Shown one piece after another: positions 49,290 through 59,460 of a stretch of 64,000 nt of DNA. The notes below the pieces were generated by a model that did not search any database, had not been told where the DNA came from, and saw only the letters and a list, made by a program, of their open reading frames with translations. Positions within the stretch are counted from its first letter, which is position 1. Each line of letters begins with the position of its first letter. The position numbers and the translations under genes are program-made. The stretch spans positions 124,001 through 188,000 of the forward strand of contig NC_089320.1 of assembly GCF_036669915.1 (NCBI RefSeq), read 5' to 3'. This DNA comes from Pocillopora verrucosa. Taxonomy: Eukaryota; Cnidaria; Anthozoa; Scleractinia; Pocilloporidae.

Positions 49290-49581
49290 GTTAGTTATAT
49301 ATATATATATACATATAACTAACTGCAGACAGTACTGTTTCGGCCTTCGGCCTATATATATATATATATATATATAATGAGAGGAAAGAAGGACGTAACT
49401 ACATTTCCCGACAAGCCTGTTTCGTGAATCGCTTCACTCTTCAGGGGTTTAAGAGTGAAGCGATTCACGAAACAGGCTTGTCGGGAAATGTAGTTACGTC
49501 CTTCTTTCCTCTCATAATATTTATTCTACTCTGCTTCAACGTATTGAGCACTGTTCCACGCGAAAATCGACTTGCAGACTT

Positions 49582-49638
<57 letters not shown>

Positions 49639-52600
49639 CTCTCTACAATTTTCCAGATGATATTCAAAGTCAACTAGTTAGGGACTTGAGGTTACAAAGG
49701 GTTATGAGAGATTTCTTGTTCTTTGTCAAACGATGATAATGAATTGGCAACTGCATGATACGGCAATATCATCACTGTTGTGGGAATGGTTGAGGCAAGT
49801 GACTAATGAAAATGCCATAGACAAAGTCGCAGCTGATATTACATTACTTTTGCTGCTTCTCCCTGGATATCTTCAATGAAAATTCCAGCGTGAATCGTTC
49901 ACACGCATAAGAACCTTTTCCTTTCGAGAGAATTAAATTTCCCAAATGTAAATCGCCTATTTTGACCGTAACTAACTAGAAGCTAAAAGCTTTTCCCTTT
50001 TCTCGTATCATCTATGATGAGAAAGTTTTGTCAAGGGATCTAATTACTGGGCTTAATCTTAACTCATAAGTAAAATCATCACATTTTATTGAAAAATTTG
50101 TTTAGCCTTCCTTTTTATCTCTTTCCTGACAAATTTCCAGGTCCTACACCCAGTCCCACAGTTTTGCTAGGTGAGTAAATACATGGAAAAATTAAATAAA
50201 TCTATTTCTGAATCCCCACTTCAAATAAATTACAATTTTTTTACAACGTTTGTTAAGAGAGTTCAGCCCTAAAAATGAGGAACAATCACAGAGGAGATTC
50301 AAGTGAAAAGCTACTTACGTTGTCTACCGTGAAAAAGTAAGAGCAACAGCAAAAATAAACCAATAAGGCTGAGGTTGTCAAACCCCAAATCCATTTGTAA
50401 GCCAGATAGGCTTGCCCATTTCTCATTCACAGCTTTCCTATTCAGCTCCATAATCTATATCTTTGCTAACCTGATTTCAACTTATAATTATCATCTGTCT
50501 CCCCGCCACTGTTTTGTGATCAGCATGTAGAGATATGTTGCCAGACTGTGCAGAGTACATAAAGAATCCATCCCAGTGTCACGGAGCGAGAGAATTCTTC
50601 ATAAAGTACTGTCCAAGAACTTGTGGTTACTGTGGTAAAAATTCCTGTATTCAATTGTTTTCTTTCATGTTTGTTAGTTAGAGTTTCTTTTTTCTGTTTA
50701 GCTACTAGTTTCATTGACTTGAAACGAGGAGGATTACCTGCCCCTCAGATAGAGCGTTGGTCCAACGCAGTGTCAACCCCCACGATTTATCGAGTTTTCG
50801 TGAAAGTTATCCGACATTAATCTACACTCCTGAGTGAGGCTCTGTGACATTGAAGTGTTTGCCTAGAGCACGACAGAATCACTCGTCCAGAGCCCAGTAT
50901 ATACTCAAATATATATGCAATGTCCCCTAAATTCTTCGATTAGCGCTTTTGCCTTTACCAATTCTGCTTTGATGGTTGTCTTCTCATCAAAAACTAATTT
51001 TAAGATATATTTAACGTAATCAATTGAACTTTTCTATACGTGTTCCTATCTTGTCAGGATGTAATGATATTCTTGATGATTGCTCCTCCTACGTTACTGA
51101 TCCAGATCAATGTAAATCGTCTCCATTTTTCTCCAAGTATTGTAGAAGGACTTGCGAAATATGTGGTACGTTTGTAAGCTTATTATCTTCCATTAAAAAA
51201 AGTTTCTTGTATTCTTTTTTCATACTTTATGCTAAAACATATACATTGTGACCTGACCACACTTTCATGTACATTGATAAAGGTCTATTAACCGCAACCT
51301 GGATAGCTTAAAAAATTCTTACTAATCCGTCAAAAAGTCATTTTCTGAACAAAAACGTTTCATTTCTCTGTGATGTTTAAATTTTTGCCTGAAGCATGCT
51401 TTGTTTATTTTTTTTTTCGACGTTGTTTTAATCGTACAAACCGAAGATAAAAGCGATACAAACGTTTGGCTAGCTGCCAGCTGCTTCAGTAAAGAATAAA
51501 TTAGAATCTTCACGTGATTCAGCAAACATCAGTTAGTTAAAGGAGCAGAAGACTGCCAGTGATTTATATCAGTAACTATTTGTTAGGTTAGAGCATTTGT
51601 GAGATATTGTCTGTAATTTTTCTTTTCCCACAGAGAGTTGGAATTCCTCAACTCCTACAACAAAGCAACCTCTGCTATCAACTGTTATGGCCCCGCTGAC
51701 AACTACATCTTCGAAAGAATCCACATCAACTGAGTCTGCGAACAAACCAACACTCTCACCTGTTGTAACAACACAAACAAATATAGTAACCATACCACCA
51801 GGTCCAATAGGTAATGGATATATCCTGAGTATCAAATGATAACCAAGTGTTGGTTGGGTTATATCCTATCAACTAGCGTTGTGCTCATTTACTTCCTCTT
51901 CGTGAATATTTTAGGAGAGTGTACTAATCTCGTTTATTCAGGCGGTAAAAGCATAGTTGGTTGACTTTGTTTCGAGCCAAATTAGATGCATCATTTATAA
52001 AACTAGGAAGACGAAACAAAATGAAATGCTTTTATGACTTCTTGACCTTCAGCTGCTTTTTTAAATTTCTTATCACGTCTTGCTGAATTTCAGAAATACG
52101 TTAGAAACCAGAATTGTCCCGGAAAAGTTTGTTTCTAGTCTATTAAGTTTTGACAGAGTCAATCAAGTCATACATTTGTCAATTAATTCAGTCAAGTTTT
52201 ACGGATTCCTTGGCAAATGTCTCATACAAATTGTTCTTGGGAACCTTAAGTCACAATGAGAGCACCACTGTGTTAGTTACCTTATCTTTTTCGTTTAATT
52301 TCCTAGTGTGTGTAGATTCCCCAGACTGTGCGTCAATTGTTGAAAACGACAGAGAGTTGTGTAAAAAGCGTGAAGATTATATGAAGGAAAATTGCCCGCA
52401 GTCATGCGGTTTCTGTGGTAAGATTACTTAGAGAAATAGTGGACAATGGTACGATTGGAAGTTGTTAGTAAGAATAATCTTTAGTTTGAGGTGTAATAAT
52501 TCAATATACGGCCTGAAGGTGTTTATTATCAGGATTAATAGGAAGCGGATTAGTGCTGAGTAGTCCCCTGTCTTCCTTGTGAACGCCTTAAATGCGAGCC

Positions 52601-54822
52601 ATTTATATCTTTTGTGAAGGGTCAGTTCTTAAAATCATTAAACAGATCCATTTCAGTATTTTTTCCGCCAACGGAATGCTGCTAACACATTGGTCAGCGG
52701 TCATAGTTGATGCAACAGTTATTAGATGCTTACAAATGGAAGTACGACATGACCAGGTTCAGTCACTACATAATTATAATTACAATAAAACATTATTTAA
52801 TGCTTTAGTTTTCTGTCTCTCTCGCCATCAAAGCAAATTATAATAAAGCTACAGTAAGTCACTTATCAGTAGTTATAGCTAGATTTTTTTCTCCAGTACC
52901 CTGATCGACTGAACTGCGACTGCATGTTGAGCAGCTTACACTTAACGTAAAAATAAGACTTGTGTTTCAGACATCTGCATTGTCTACAATAGAACGACAG
53001 GAGCCCAATTAGTAATGAGCCCCCTAAGAAGACTAAAGAAACCAACCATATTATTCGTTCAGGCGTATGAGGCGAGTAACCATCGTTTAAAGGATGAAGT
53101 GCAGTTTTTAACTTAGATTTTGCACATTCATTTCAGATGACAAATCCTATTGCGAAGATGAAAAACCAGAGGAGTGTTTCCTTCTCTTTGATACAGACAA
53201 AGCGTATTGCAAATTCGAACCAGAGTACATGGAGAAAAACTGTGCAAAGACTTGTGGATTGTGTGGTATGCATAGACTTCGAGACATAAAGCAAACAAAC
53301 CAGCGCATGCAAAAGCATTTTAAAGCGTTTCATCGACACCGAATTCACATGGCGATCTTGAATCGTTCAAATATTCGATTGTTACTATTTTTGGCAATTA
53401 TCAGTTAGCTAGCACTAGATAAAAGAATAATTCATGGCGGATATGAATCTCTTTGAATATAAGAAGAAACTAGAGAGAAATGCCGGATTTAAGGAAGCAA
53501 AGTACAAACTCGCTCTGATCTTGAGTCGTTCAAATATTCGATAGTTATATTTTTGGCAATTATCAGTTAGCTCTAGATAAAAGAATAATGCATAGCGGTT
53601 ATGAATTTATTTGAATATTAGAAGAAACTAGAGGGAAATGCCGGATTTAAAGAAGCAAAGTACAAAGTCGCTCTGATATATAGTCAGTCTCTCATTACCA
53701 TACTTGACAAAGAGTGAAAGCTACTAAACTGCATCTATTTGGTTTGGTAGATTGTCGCGATTTTTTACCGATATGCGCCCCTATTGTTGCAAACAACGAA
53801 GGTTATTGCGAAGCTAATCCTGTTTTCATGAAAACAAACTGCCCTAAATCCTGTAACTTGTGTAAAGGTAAGCTACATTTATCCTGATATGTCCAAAGCA
53901 AACCTAACTGTTTGACAGTTGGGTATTCTTAGGGTTTTCCAGGACGAGTATTCGTTGATGATTTTTATATTCAATCTTATAGCATTTTTTTAAAGTTATA
54001 CTTGTCTGTAAATTGAGGAATTACTTTGTACCATTATGGCGTTCCGAAGCAGGTTGCAGGGTATAAATGGGAGGTCCCCTTGCAAGCCCTATTTCGTCAT
54101 CTACAAAGTTGTTGCTTCAGCTTAATGCCATCTCGCCCGAGGGCCACAGCTAAAATTTTCATTATGTTTCTCTTCACATTTCTAAACCTTCTAGAATTGG
54201 AATTTGAGTGACATTAATAAATTTTTTGTTGCATCATTTTTACTTTCCCAAGGGTGTGAATACACAATTATTATATAATGCTTCGCAAATTTTGTCACAG
54301 GTTGCCAAAAGTTAATCCTAATGTAACAAGGCCAAATGACAAGTGTAACAAAACTGACTCTAACTTTCTCCTTTTCCAGGCAATAATGGTAATGTCAGGT
54401 CGCCAAGCCCAGATGGTAAGAAACAAAGACTGAAGAATCGTCGTTTTACAATTTTCATTATTGTTAGGTGGTGTCCTTAATCACAATTCATCTTGGAGGG
54501 CAATATAATATTTAACATAACTGTAACTCCAGTCCTATCATTTTTTCTACTGGTTATGTAGTTATTAGTGATTCTGCTCTGTTGTTAAACTTTTTTCTCG
54601 CTAACTTTCTCTGTCGGTTGATTCATAGATTGTGTTGATAAAAGGAAACAATGCGCCACGTTTGCTAGAGTCAAGAACTACTGTTCTTATCAAGCTGTAT
54701 TTATGAGAGAAAATTGTCCAAAATCATGTCAGTTTTGCCAGAAGGTAAGAAGGGACAAATCTGAGAACGGCGGGGAAATATCTGCATTTCAAAAAAACGC
54801 ACATAATGGCCAAGTATCCTGA
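47669..54822 (+). CDS. Secreted protein with seven ShK domains
   Basis: Eleven exons: 47669-47756 (signal peptide, MKGIRAFFGQ start), 48869-48979 ShK1, 50141-50170 linker, 50524-50634 ShK2, 51058-51165 ShK3, 51634-51810 Thr/Ser/Pro-rich mucin-like linker, 52307-52417 ShK4, 53137-53265 ShK5, 53751-53867 ShK6, 54380-54415 linker, 54629-54822 ShK7 to a TGA. Every internal exon is phase 1-1, allowing exon shuffling. The last Cys of ShK1 is split between exons. Each ShK exon has six cysteines ending C-x3-C-x2-C. If read through, the product is 403 residues with a 25-residue charged tail. Alternatively exon 11 is spliced at AAG|GTAAGA (after 54744) in phase 0, compatible with the acceptor at 56040 of the C4orf33 domain. 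Tandem ShK proteins in animals are often secreted; ShK domains also accompany enzymes such as astacins, but none is seen here. Confidence 0.88.
49009..49022. repeat. Short (TA)n tract before the first foldback
   Basis: TA dinucleotide tract directly abutting the left arm of the 49022-49206 foldback. Similar TA tracts border the other ribozyme modules of this intron (49245-49282, 49300-49311, 49353-49376, 49583-49637). Confidence 0.85.
49022..49206. repeat. Foldback with hammerhead core, module 1
   Basis: Left arm about 49022-49106 and right arm about 49121-49206 are near-perfect inverted copies with a loop of about 14 bases. The arms end at ACTAAAACCAATG / CATTGGTTTTAGT. It lies in intron 2 of the seven-ShK gene and carries the hammerhead motif described at 49111-49160. 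Confidence 0.9.
49111..49160 (+). ncRNA. Hammerhead ribozyme-like motif, module 1 (sense to host gene)
   Basis: Plus strand: core CTGAAGA at 49120-49126; stem II GCCGC (49127-49131), loop ATCA, GCGGT (49136-49140), four Watson-Crick pairs plus a G-U; GAAA at 49141-49144; ACG/CGT as a loopless stem III that would work only as a dimer; then A49150 as the cleavage residue (GUA). Stem I is weak (T-G, G-C, T-G). All catalytic core bases are present. The inverted copy on the minus strand has lost the CTGAAGA box. Confidence 0.6.
49245..49282. repeat. (TA)n microsatellite
   Basis: About 18 AT repeats following TTTTATAT. Together with 49353-49376 and 49583-49637 it separates the ribozyme modules. 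Confidence 0.95.
49287..49352 (-). ncRNA. Truncated hammerhead ribozyme, module 2
   Basis: Minus strand from 49352: GGCC-GAA-GGCC stem II, GAAA, then ACAG/CTGT stem III (loopless or with a two-base loop), then C at 49328 as cleavage residue (GUC), then TGCAGTTAGTTAT. The complement ATAACTAACTGCA of that last segment occurs at 49287-49299, as expected for stem I of the next tandem unit. The CUGANGA box is missing on both sides and replaced by TA repeat, so this copy should be inactive as it stands. Confidence 0.65.
49377..49516. repeat. Near-perfect palindrome, module 3
   Basis: Left arm 49377-49442 and right arm 49449-49516 are inverted copies with only a six-base centre. It contains the complete minus-strand hammerhead and, in the right arm, its mirror copy lacking the proper core box. 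Confidence 0.93.
49400..49450 (-). ncRNA. Complete hammerhead ribozyme motif, module 3
   Basis: Minus strand, 5-prime to 3-prime: CCC (49447-49445) as stem I strand; core CTGAAGA (49444-49438); stem II GTGAA (49437-49433), GNRA-type loop GCGA, TTCAC (49428-49424); GAA plus A at 49423-49420; stem III ACA/TGT closing a GGCT loop; GUC with cleavage after C at 49410; GGG (49409-49407) pairing with the CCC to form stem I. Every invariant hammerhead position (CUGANGA, GAAA, NUH) is satisfied. It is antisense to the host gene. Hammerheads of this size occur in Penelope-like elements and retrozymes. Confidence 0.85.
49583..49637. repeat. (TA)n microsatellite
   Basis: About 27 TA units after CTTCC. 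It closes the 49.0-49.64 kb ribozyme and TA-repeat cluster. Confidence 0.97.
53357..53679. repeat. Tandem duplication, two 160-base units
   Basis: Units 53357-53519 and 53520-53679 share GTTCAAATATTCGAT, TTTGGCAATTATCAGTTAGC and AATGCCGGATTTAA segments with a few substitutions and short indels. It lies in intron 8 of the seven-ShK gene. Confidence 0.9.
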
Positions 54823-55483
54823 CAGAAATATTCGTCAATGAGTATTTCAAAGATACTTTTGAGGAAATTGCAATTTTAACGAAATTGAGCCTAAGGAACG
54901 TTCAGCGGTTCCGCAACGACTCAAAAGAAAATGGGGGGGGGGGGGGGAGGTAGTGATCTAGTTCGTTGATTTAAAAATTTGTTTTCACATCACACTATAA
55001 AATTCTTTACCCGTTTACCTCTTCCCCACCCACCCACTCAGGTGAGAAGTTGGAAGTGGAACGGTTATCAAAAGACTCTTGAATTTTACAACCGAAAGAA
55101 CTCTGACTTTTTTCACTGTTTCGTTCGTATTAATTTCATTTCGCAATATTTCAGTTGAAAAATGAAACAACGCTAAGAAAAAAATCTCAGAAAATTAAAC
55201 CTAGCTGTTTAAACTAAGAGCAGTGCCTGACAGATTTGAAACGACAAACTGTTATCGTCCAAACATGACGTCATCCTCAGCCAACAGTCAACAAAGCTGT
55301 AACTACAACATGCCATAACACGTCTCTCGATAGACAGAGATATGTTTTCTTAAGTTGTCAAAATAATTTCATCTGGACAAGAATCATTTCAATTTAGCTT
55401 TGTTGAAATTGCTTCGCCTCTCATAGATGCTGCAGATTGATTCGTGAGAGTTACTCACAGAAAGACTCTGGCCTGCCCAAGAA
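54823..55483. other. Spacer or intron between the ShK7 exon and the C4orf33 signal exon
   Basis: Contains a run of about 13 G (near 54935-54948) and no coding signal. It would be intron if the ShK gene is spliced to 56040, or intergenic with the C4orf33 promoter if not. Confidence 0.4.
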
Positions 55484-58307
55484 ATGTTCCTCAAAATTTA
55501 TAGTTGCGTTTTGCTCGTGTTCGTTTTCTACGTGAGTTTTTGCCAGTCTTGTCCAAAGGTACGAAATTTTTATCATTAAGTAAGCGGTTTTTCGGCGTTT
55601 CAATTGATTCAGAAATTTACTTATCCTACAAAAGTTACAGGTACCAGGTATGTTATTTCATCACTACTTGCATTGCAGACCATGGCCGGTACCTGATTAT
55701 TAGTGATCAGAGACAGTCGCCTCAGTCCACAAAAGCGCTTTGCCTCGAGCCTTTTAAAGATTTCAAGGAAAAACGTAAATTAAGGATCTTCATCTAATCA
55801 GTCGGGTGTTGCAATTTGTTGTGATTGGATTAAATGAAACGTTACCCTTTGCAAATCTATTTTAACGTGTTAACAAGAGATTTTTATAATCTTTTGGTGT
55901 TAGGCCTTTTCTTCTATTTCTAATGAAGTACGTCTAGCTTTAGTAGGTGAAAGAACGTGATATATCTAATCATAGTTTAAACCTATCGTGAGCATCCTGT
56001 TTACTATGCATCACTCAAGGTTTTTTTTTCCTTTATCAGGAATACAATTTTGCCATCAATACAGAGTGGAATGGATCCAAAATCAACCACGCCCCTGTCA
56101 CTTTCCAAATTAGTGCCCAGGACTCCCGAACCGTACGTATTTCTGTTAGTGGACCGTTCTTTAATGACCCAGACCCTCCACCGTGCAAAGCAGGAAGTGC
56201 CTGTGATGGATTGTGGGATTATGAAGGTATGACTCTAAATTCATGAGTTTTGTAAACTGCAATATTTCAGGAATTTAGGCGGGTGGCCTTTCAATTATGA
56301 TTTGAAATCAAGGCAATTAATTGTTTATTTATTTTTCATTTTAGCCAAGACTTGTATAATCAATTCCTATAATTCAGTCAAATAGTAACTGGCTTGTTAT
56401 AGTTTTTAGCAAGATCGCGTACTTTATCTAGTTAAAGCCTAAAAAGAAGAGGGCATGATCAGGTATTCCATGGTTCGCTGACGCGTGATTGAGAACCCAC
56501 TCGGTTAATGTTTGCAAATTTTTACCAATTTGAAAATTTTAATTTAACAGTCCTATAAAAAACCTATTTTTCTTTTAAAACAGCTATTTAGATAAAGAAA
56601 CAAGTGAATATATAGTAGATGTATGAAAAAAACAGATAAAAGTAGTCGACTATTTTTATACAATTTAAGGAGCTTAAAAAGCTACGAATTTATTATCATC
56701 CTTATTGAGAAAATGACATACACTTGTCCGTTAACAGTCTGATTGATTATATTATCCCTTATTCCTTGTCTTTCTTATTTCAGTCGCTGAAGTCTTTTTC
56801 CTTGGAAAACGAGAGAAATACCTAGAAATTGAGCTTAGTCCGTGAGTGTTGCCTTTCACCCTTCGAAATTCTTTACTTTTACAATTTGAAAAAAGAAATT
56901 GAAAATGAATTTGAGGAATTTGCCGCCGGCATCCAACCTCCTCAAGAATTGAAGAATTCCGTTTTCTTTCTTCTAGGAGTATCTTGGGTGGGAGGAGTTG
57001 CCACGATAGTGTCTTATTAGCATCATTTGGGGGGGGGGGGGGCATGCCAGTTTGATTCACTGTTTGAACTTATCACTTTAACTCTACAAAAGGAGTCTCA
57101 TACAATCCTGCCCCCCCCCATGGGGTCCCTTGCTTAGGAGTTGGTGATGTTCTATGTCATCTTTCCCCTTGTTTTTGTTTTGAAAATTAAAATATCCTGT
57201 TTGATTATGTTTTTAGGCACGGACAGCACTTGCTCCTCCTTTTAAATGGAGTGCGAAAGAAATTCTTAGTAAGTATAACTTAACTTTGCAGAAGATTTGT
57301 TTGCTAGGAAGAGATTAATTATTCCATTCTTTTCTCTGCAGTTCCATGTACCGGTAACTGAAAATTTTTACAGTACATCGTATAGTAAATTTTTTTTGTT
57401 TCCTTTGTTTCTTTCTGTCTTTTTTTAAACAATTGCTGGCTCGTATCTTGTGCACACTGTTCAGAGTAACACGAACATTCCAATAAACACAGCCGGAAGC
57501 CTAAAGGTAACCTTAATTTTCCTCTCGTTTTTCGTTGACAGGACAAACTTCCCATTGAGTACGCAGCCACAATCGACCGCGCAAAAAATACATGGAACGG
57601 AACTGCTAAAATACCAATCGACTACTTTCCTCCTGAAGTGAGAAAAATCAATGCATACGCTATTCATGGCTCAGGGAATCAAAGGAAATACGAGTCACTG
57701 TATCCTGCATCAGCTGATGTCACCAATCCTGACTTGTAAGTTGTCTGTCCTATAATTTCGATCAGCTAGTTGTAATACCTTTCAACTCTGTGGGGTGATA
57801 GAGGGTATTTATGTTGCTTTTCCACACTCTATGATTGGTGCAGAAACTCGTGACACACTCTCAACCAATCTAATTCAAAACTAAAATTAATCATGATTTC
57901 GTCGCCCGAGTTCTTCCTCGCTTTAGCCGCATACACATTCACAGTGAGTTCTCATTTGCTCCCTTTGATTTAGTGTGGTGGGAAACACGACTTCAAACAA
58001 GGCTAGACTTCAATCTTAACCTCTCCCTTTTAATACTCTTTCTCCCCAAACGTTCCCAGGCCTTCTCAGTTTTGGGCCTATTTCTCATCATCCTCATTTG
58101 GTTTGAGGCGGATATGTAAAGAATCTGAGACTGGAACATGGGCACTACTCTCGTTAAGTAATTTTTATTCTTTGCTTTTTCAGCCATCGTCTGGAATTTT
58201 TCGAGCCGTTTGATTTTGACGCCATGTTTACCTTGTCCTGGAGTAAACCACAGTCCCATTATTGGAAAAATGTCAAGAGAATGCTGAGGGCAAGACTCAG
58301 AGCTTAA
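55484..58307 (+). CDS. C4orf33: C4orf33 (UPF0462) homologue with signal peptide
   Basis: Six exons, 229 residues: 55484-55558, 56040-56226, 56784-56841, 57217-57268, 57542-57735, 58184-58307, all GT-AG with matching phases (0,1,2,0,2). Exon 1 encodes a signal peptide of about 20 residues (hydrophobic core VLLVFVFYV, then SFCQSCPK). The rest follows the UPF0462 family along its length: INTEWNG near the start, FFNDPDPP, LWDYE, VFFLG with YLEIELSPHGQH, WNGTAKIPIDYFPP, NAYAIHGSG, YESLYPA, and PDFHRLEFFEPF near the end. The biochemical role is unknown; vertebrate members are, to my knowledge, not secreted, so the signal exon is notable. Exon 2 begins at a phase-0 acceptor that could instead receive ShK exon 11. 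Confidence 0.9.
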
Positions 58308-58328
58308 TCACAAACTATGCATGCTGTC

Positions 58329-58334
58329 AATAAA
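58329..58334 (+). promoter_or_regulatory. Probable polyadenylation signal of the C4orf33 homologue
   Basis: AATAAA 22 bases after the stop codon at 58305-58307. This is very close to the stop; a longer 3-prime UTR cannot be excluded. Confidence 0.55.
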
Positions 58335-58619
58335 TTGAGAAATCTTTAATGAAAACCTTGTTGATAAGTAACATCATAGCAGCGAAGAGTCTATAAAGGA
58401 GCTACCCTGAGGGTAAAAGAAGGGCATTAAACATATCTTTTACCCCCTCACGTTTGATCCCATGGGTAGGCCTTTCCAAGACCTTTCACAGAAATGAAGT
58501 CCCTTTCCTAACCAACATTCTTAAACTACACTGCTGAAAGACTTCTTCAAGTCACAATAGAGATAGCTGGAGCACTTTAACTAACACCTCAGCAAATCTT
58601 CCTCACTTTACGCACAATC

Positions 58620-58653
58620 GCTCTGACGAAGGGCTAACGCTCGAAACGTCAGC
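58620..58653 (+). ncRNA. Hammerhead ribozyme-like motif (plus strand)
   Basis: GCT, then CTGACGA (58623-58629), AGGG-CTAA-CGCT plus C as an imperfect stem II (one G-G mismatch), GAAAC, GTC (58648-58650) and AGC. GCT/AGC form a three-pair stem I as in the 3.8-kb copy. Stem II is weaker here, so activity is less likely than for the module at 49400-49450. Confidence 0.5.
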
Positions 58654-58740
58654 TTTTTTACCCTTTACGGTGGCCAATTTACGTTTTCAACTCAGTTGTT
58701 AACACTAAATTACCTGCTATACCCTCCCACCGACGCAGCA
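58620..58740 (+). repeat. Hammerhead-bearing dispersed repeat, copy 2
   Basis: Inverted relative to 3701-3825 and nearly colinear with it: ribozyme core first, then ACGGTGGCCAATTT, AACTCAGTTGTTAACA, TAAATTACCTGCTATA and finally CCCTCCCACCGACGCAGCA. It lies between the convergent C4orf33 and SFT2 genes. Confidence 0.7.
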
Positions 58741-59460
58741 CCACATTTTCTTTAGGAACTTACCTCTTAATTATGTTGGATTTCTTCTTCAATCCAACGA
58801 TGTACTCCTATAGATGGGAAAACCTAAATCTTCCTTGCCCCTCCCTGTACCTCAACTGATTTAAAAACCTTTGGCTCATAAAAGATAATAATCGGCGTTT
58901 TCTTTATAATTAAAGTCATCGTTTTTTACTTTATGAATGAGTTTGTACGAAGTCACCGGTATTGCAGCCGCCGCCAGATCTAGATCGTTTGTAAATACTT
59001 TGCAACTTAGCGATGAGCTAAATGGCGGACGTGACACGCGTATGGTGAATGACCTTTATGCGTGATAGACATCATCTGCTGAAATTCAATCCCAGGCCTC
59101 GTTCAAATTACACTTTTCTTGAGTCTTTGTCATCTCGACGCAGTTTTCACGAGGGTATTCGTTTGATTTCCACGCTCAGGGAAGTTATTGTCCTTAGCGA
59201 CCAACAGCCCTCACCTTGAAAGTTAGGTAAACATGCCTTCTTGTCGGTCAGCAGCCATCTTTCCATCCATAATACCGACATCTCACGTACCAAATTTGTC
59301 ACAGCAACCCCCTGACCAATTAAACCATTCCGCAAATGGATACAGAGCTACCATGCTCCGTTGGTGAAATTACATATCATCGGACAAATTAAATTCCTAA
59401 TCTGCAGTCCATTTACTACCTCTGGGGCAGGGTGTCAAGCTGACTAAAAAATATCCATTT
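58741..59460. other. Convergent intergenic sequence
   Basis: Lies between the plus C4orf33 homologue and the minus SFT2 gene. It presumably contains the SFT2 3-prime UTR. No gene is seen. Confidence 0.45.

Noticed and set aside
49195..49660. Open frames of 60-78 codons with long Tyr-Ile runs
   Set aside because: They are translations of TA microsatellites and palindromes, not genes.
54935..54948. Poly-G run (also near 2264, 48640, 57029, and a poly-C run near 57111) as possible G-quadruplex
   Set aside because: Isolated homopolymer runs in introns and spacers; no four-tract arrangement near a promoter was seen.
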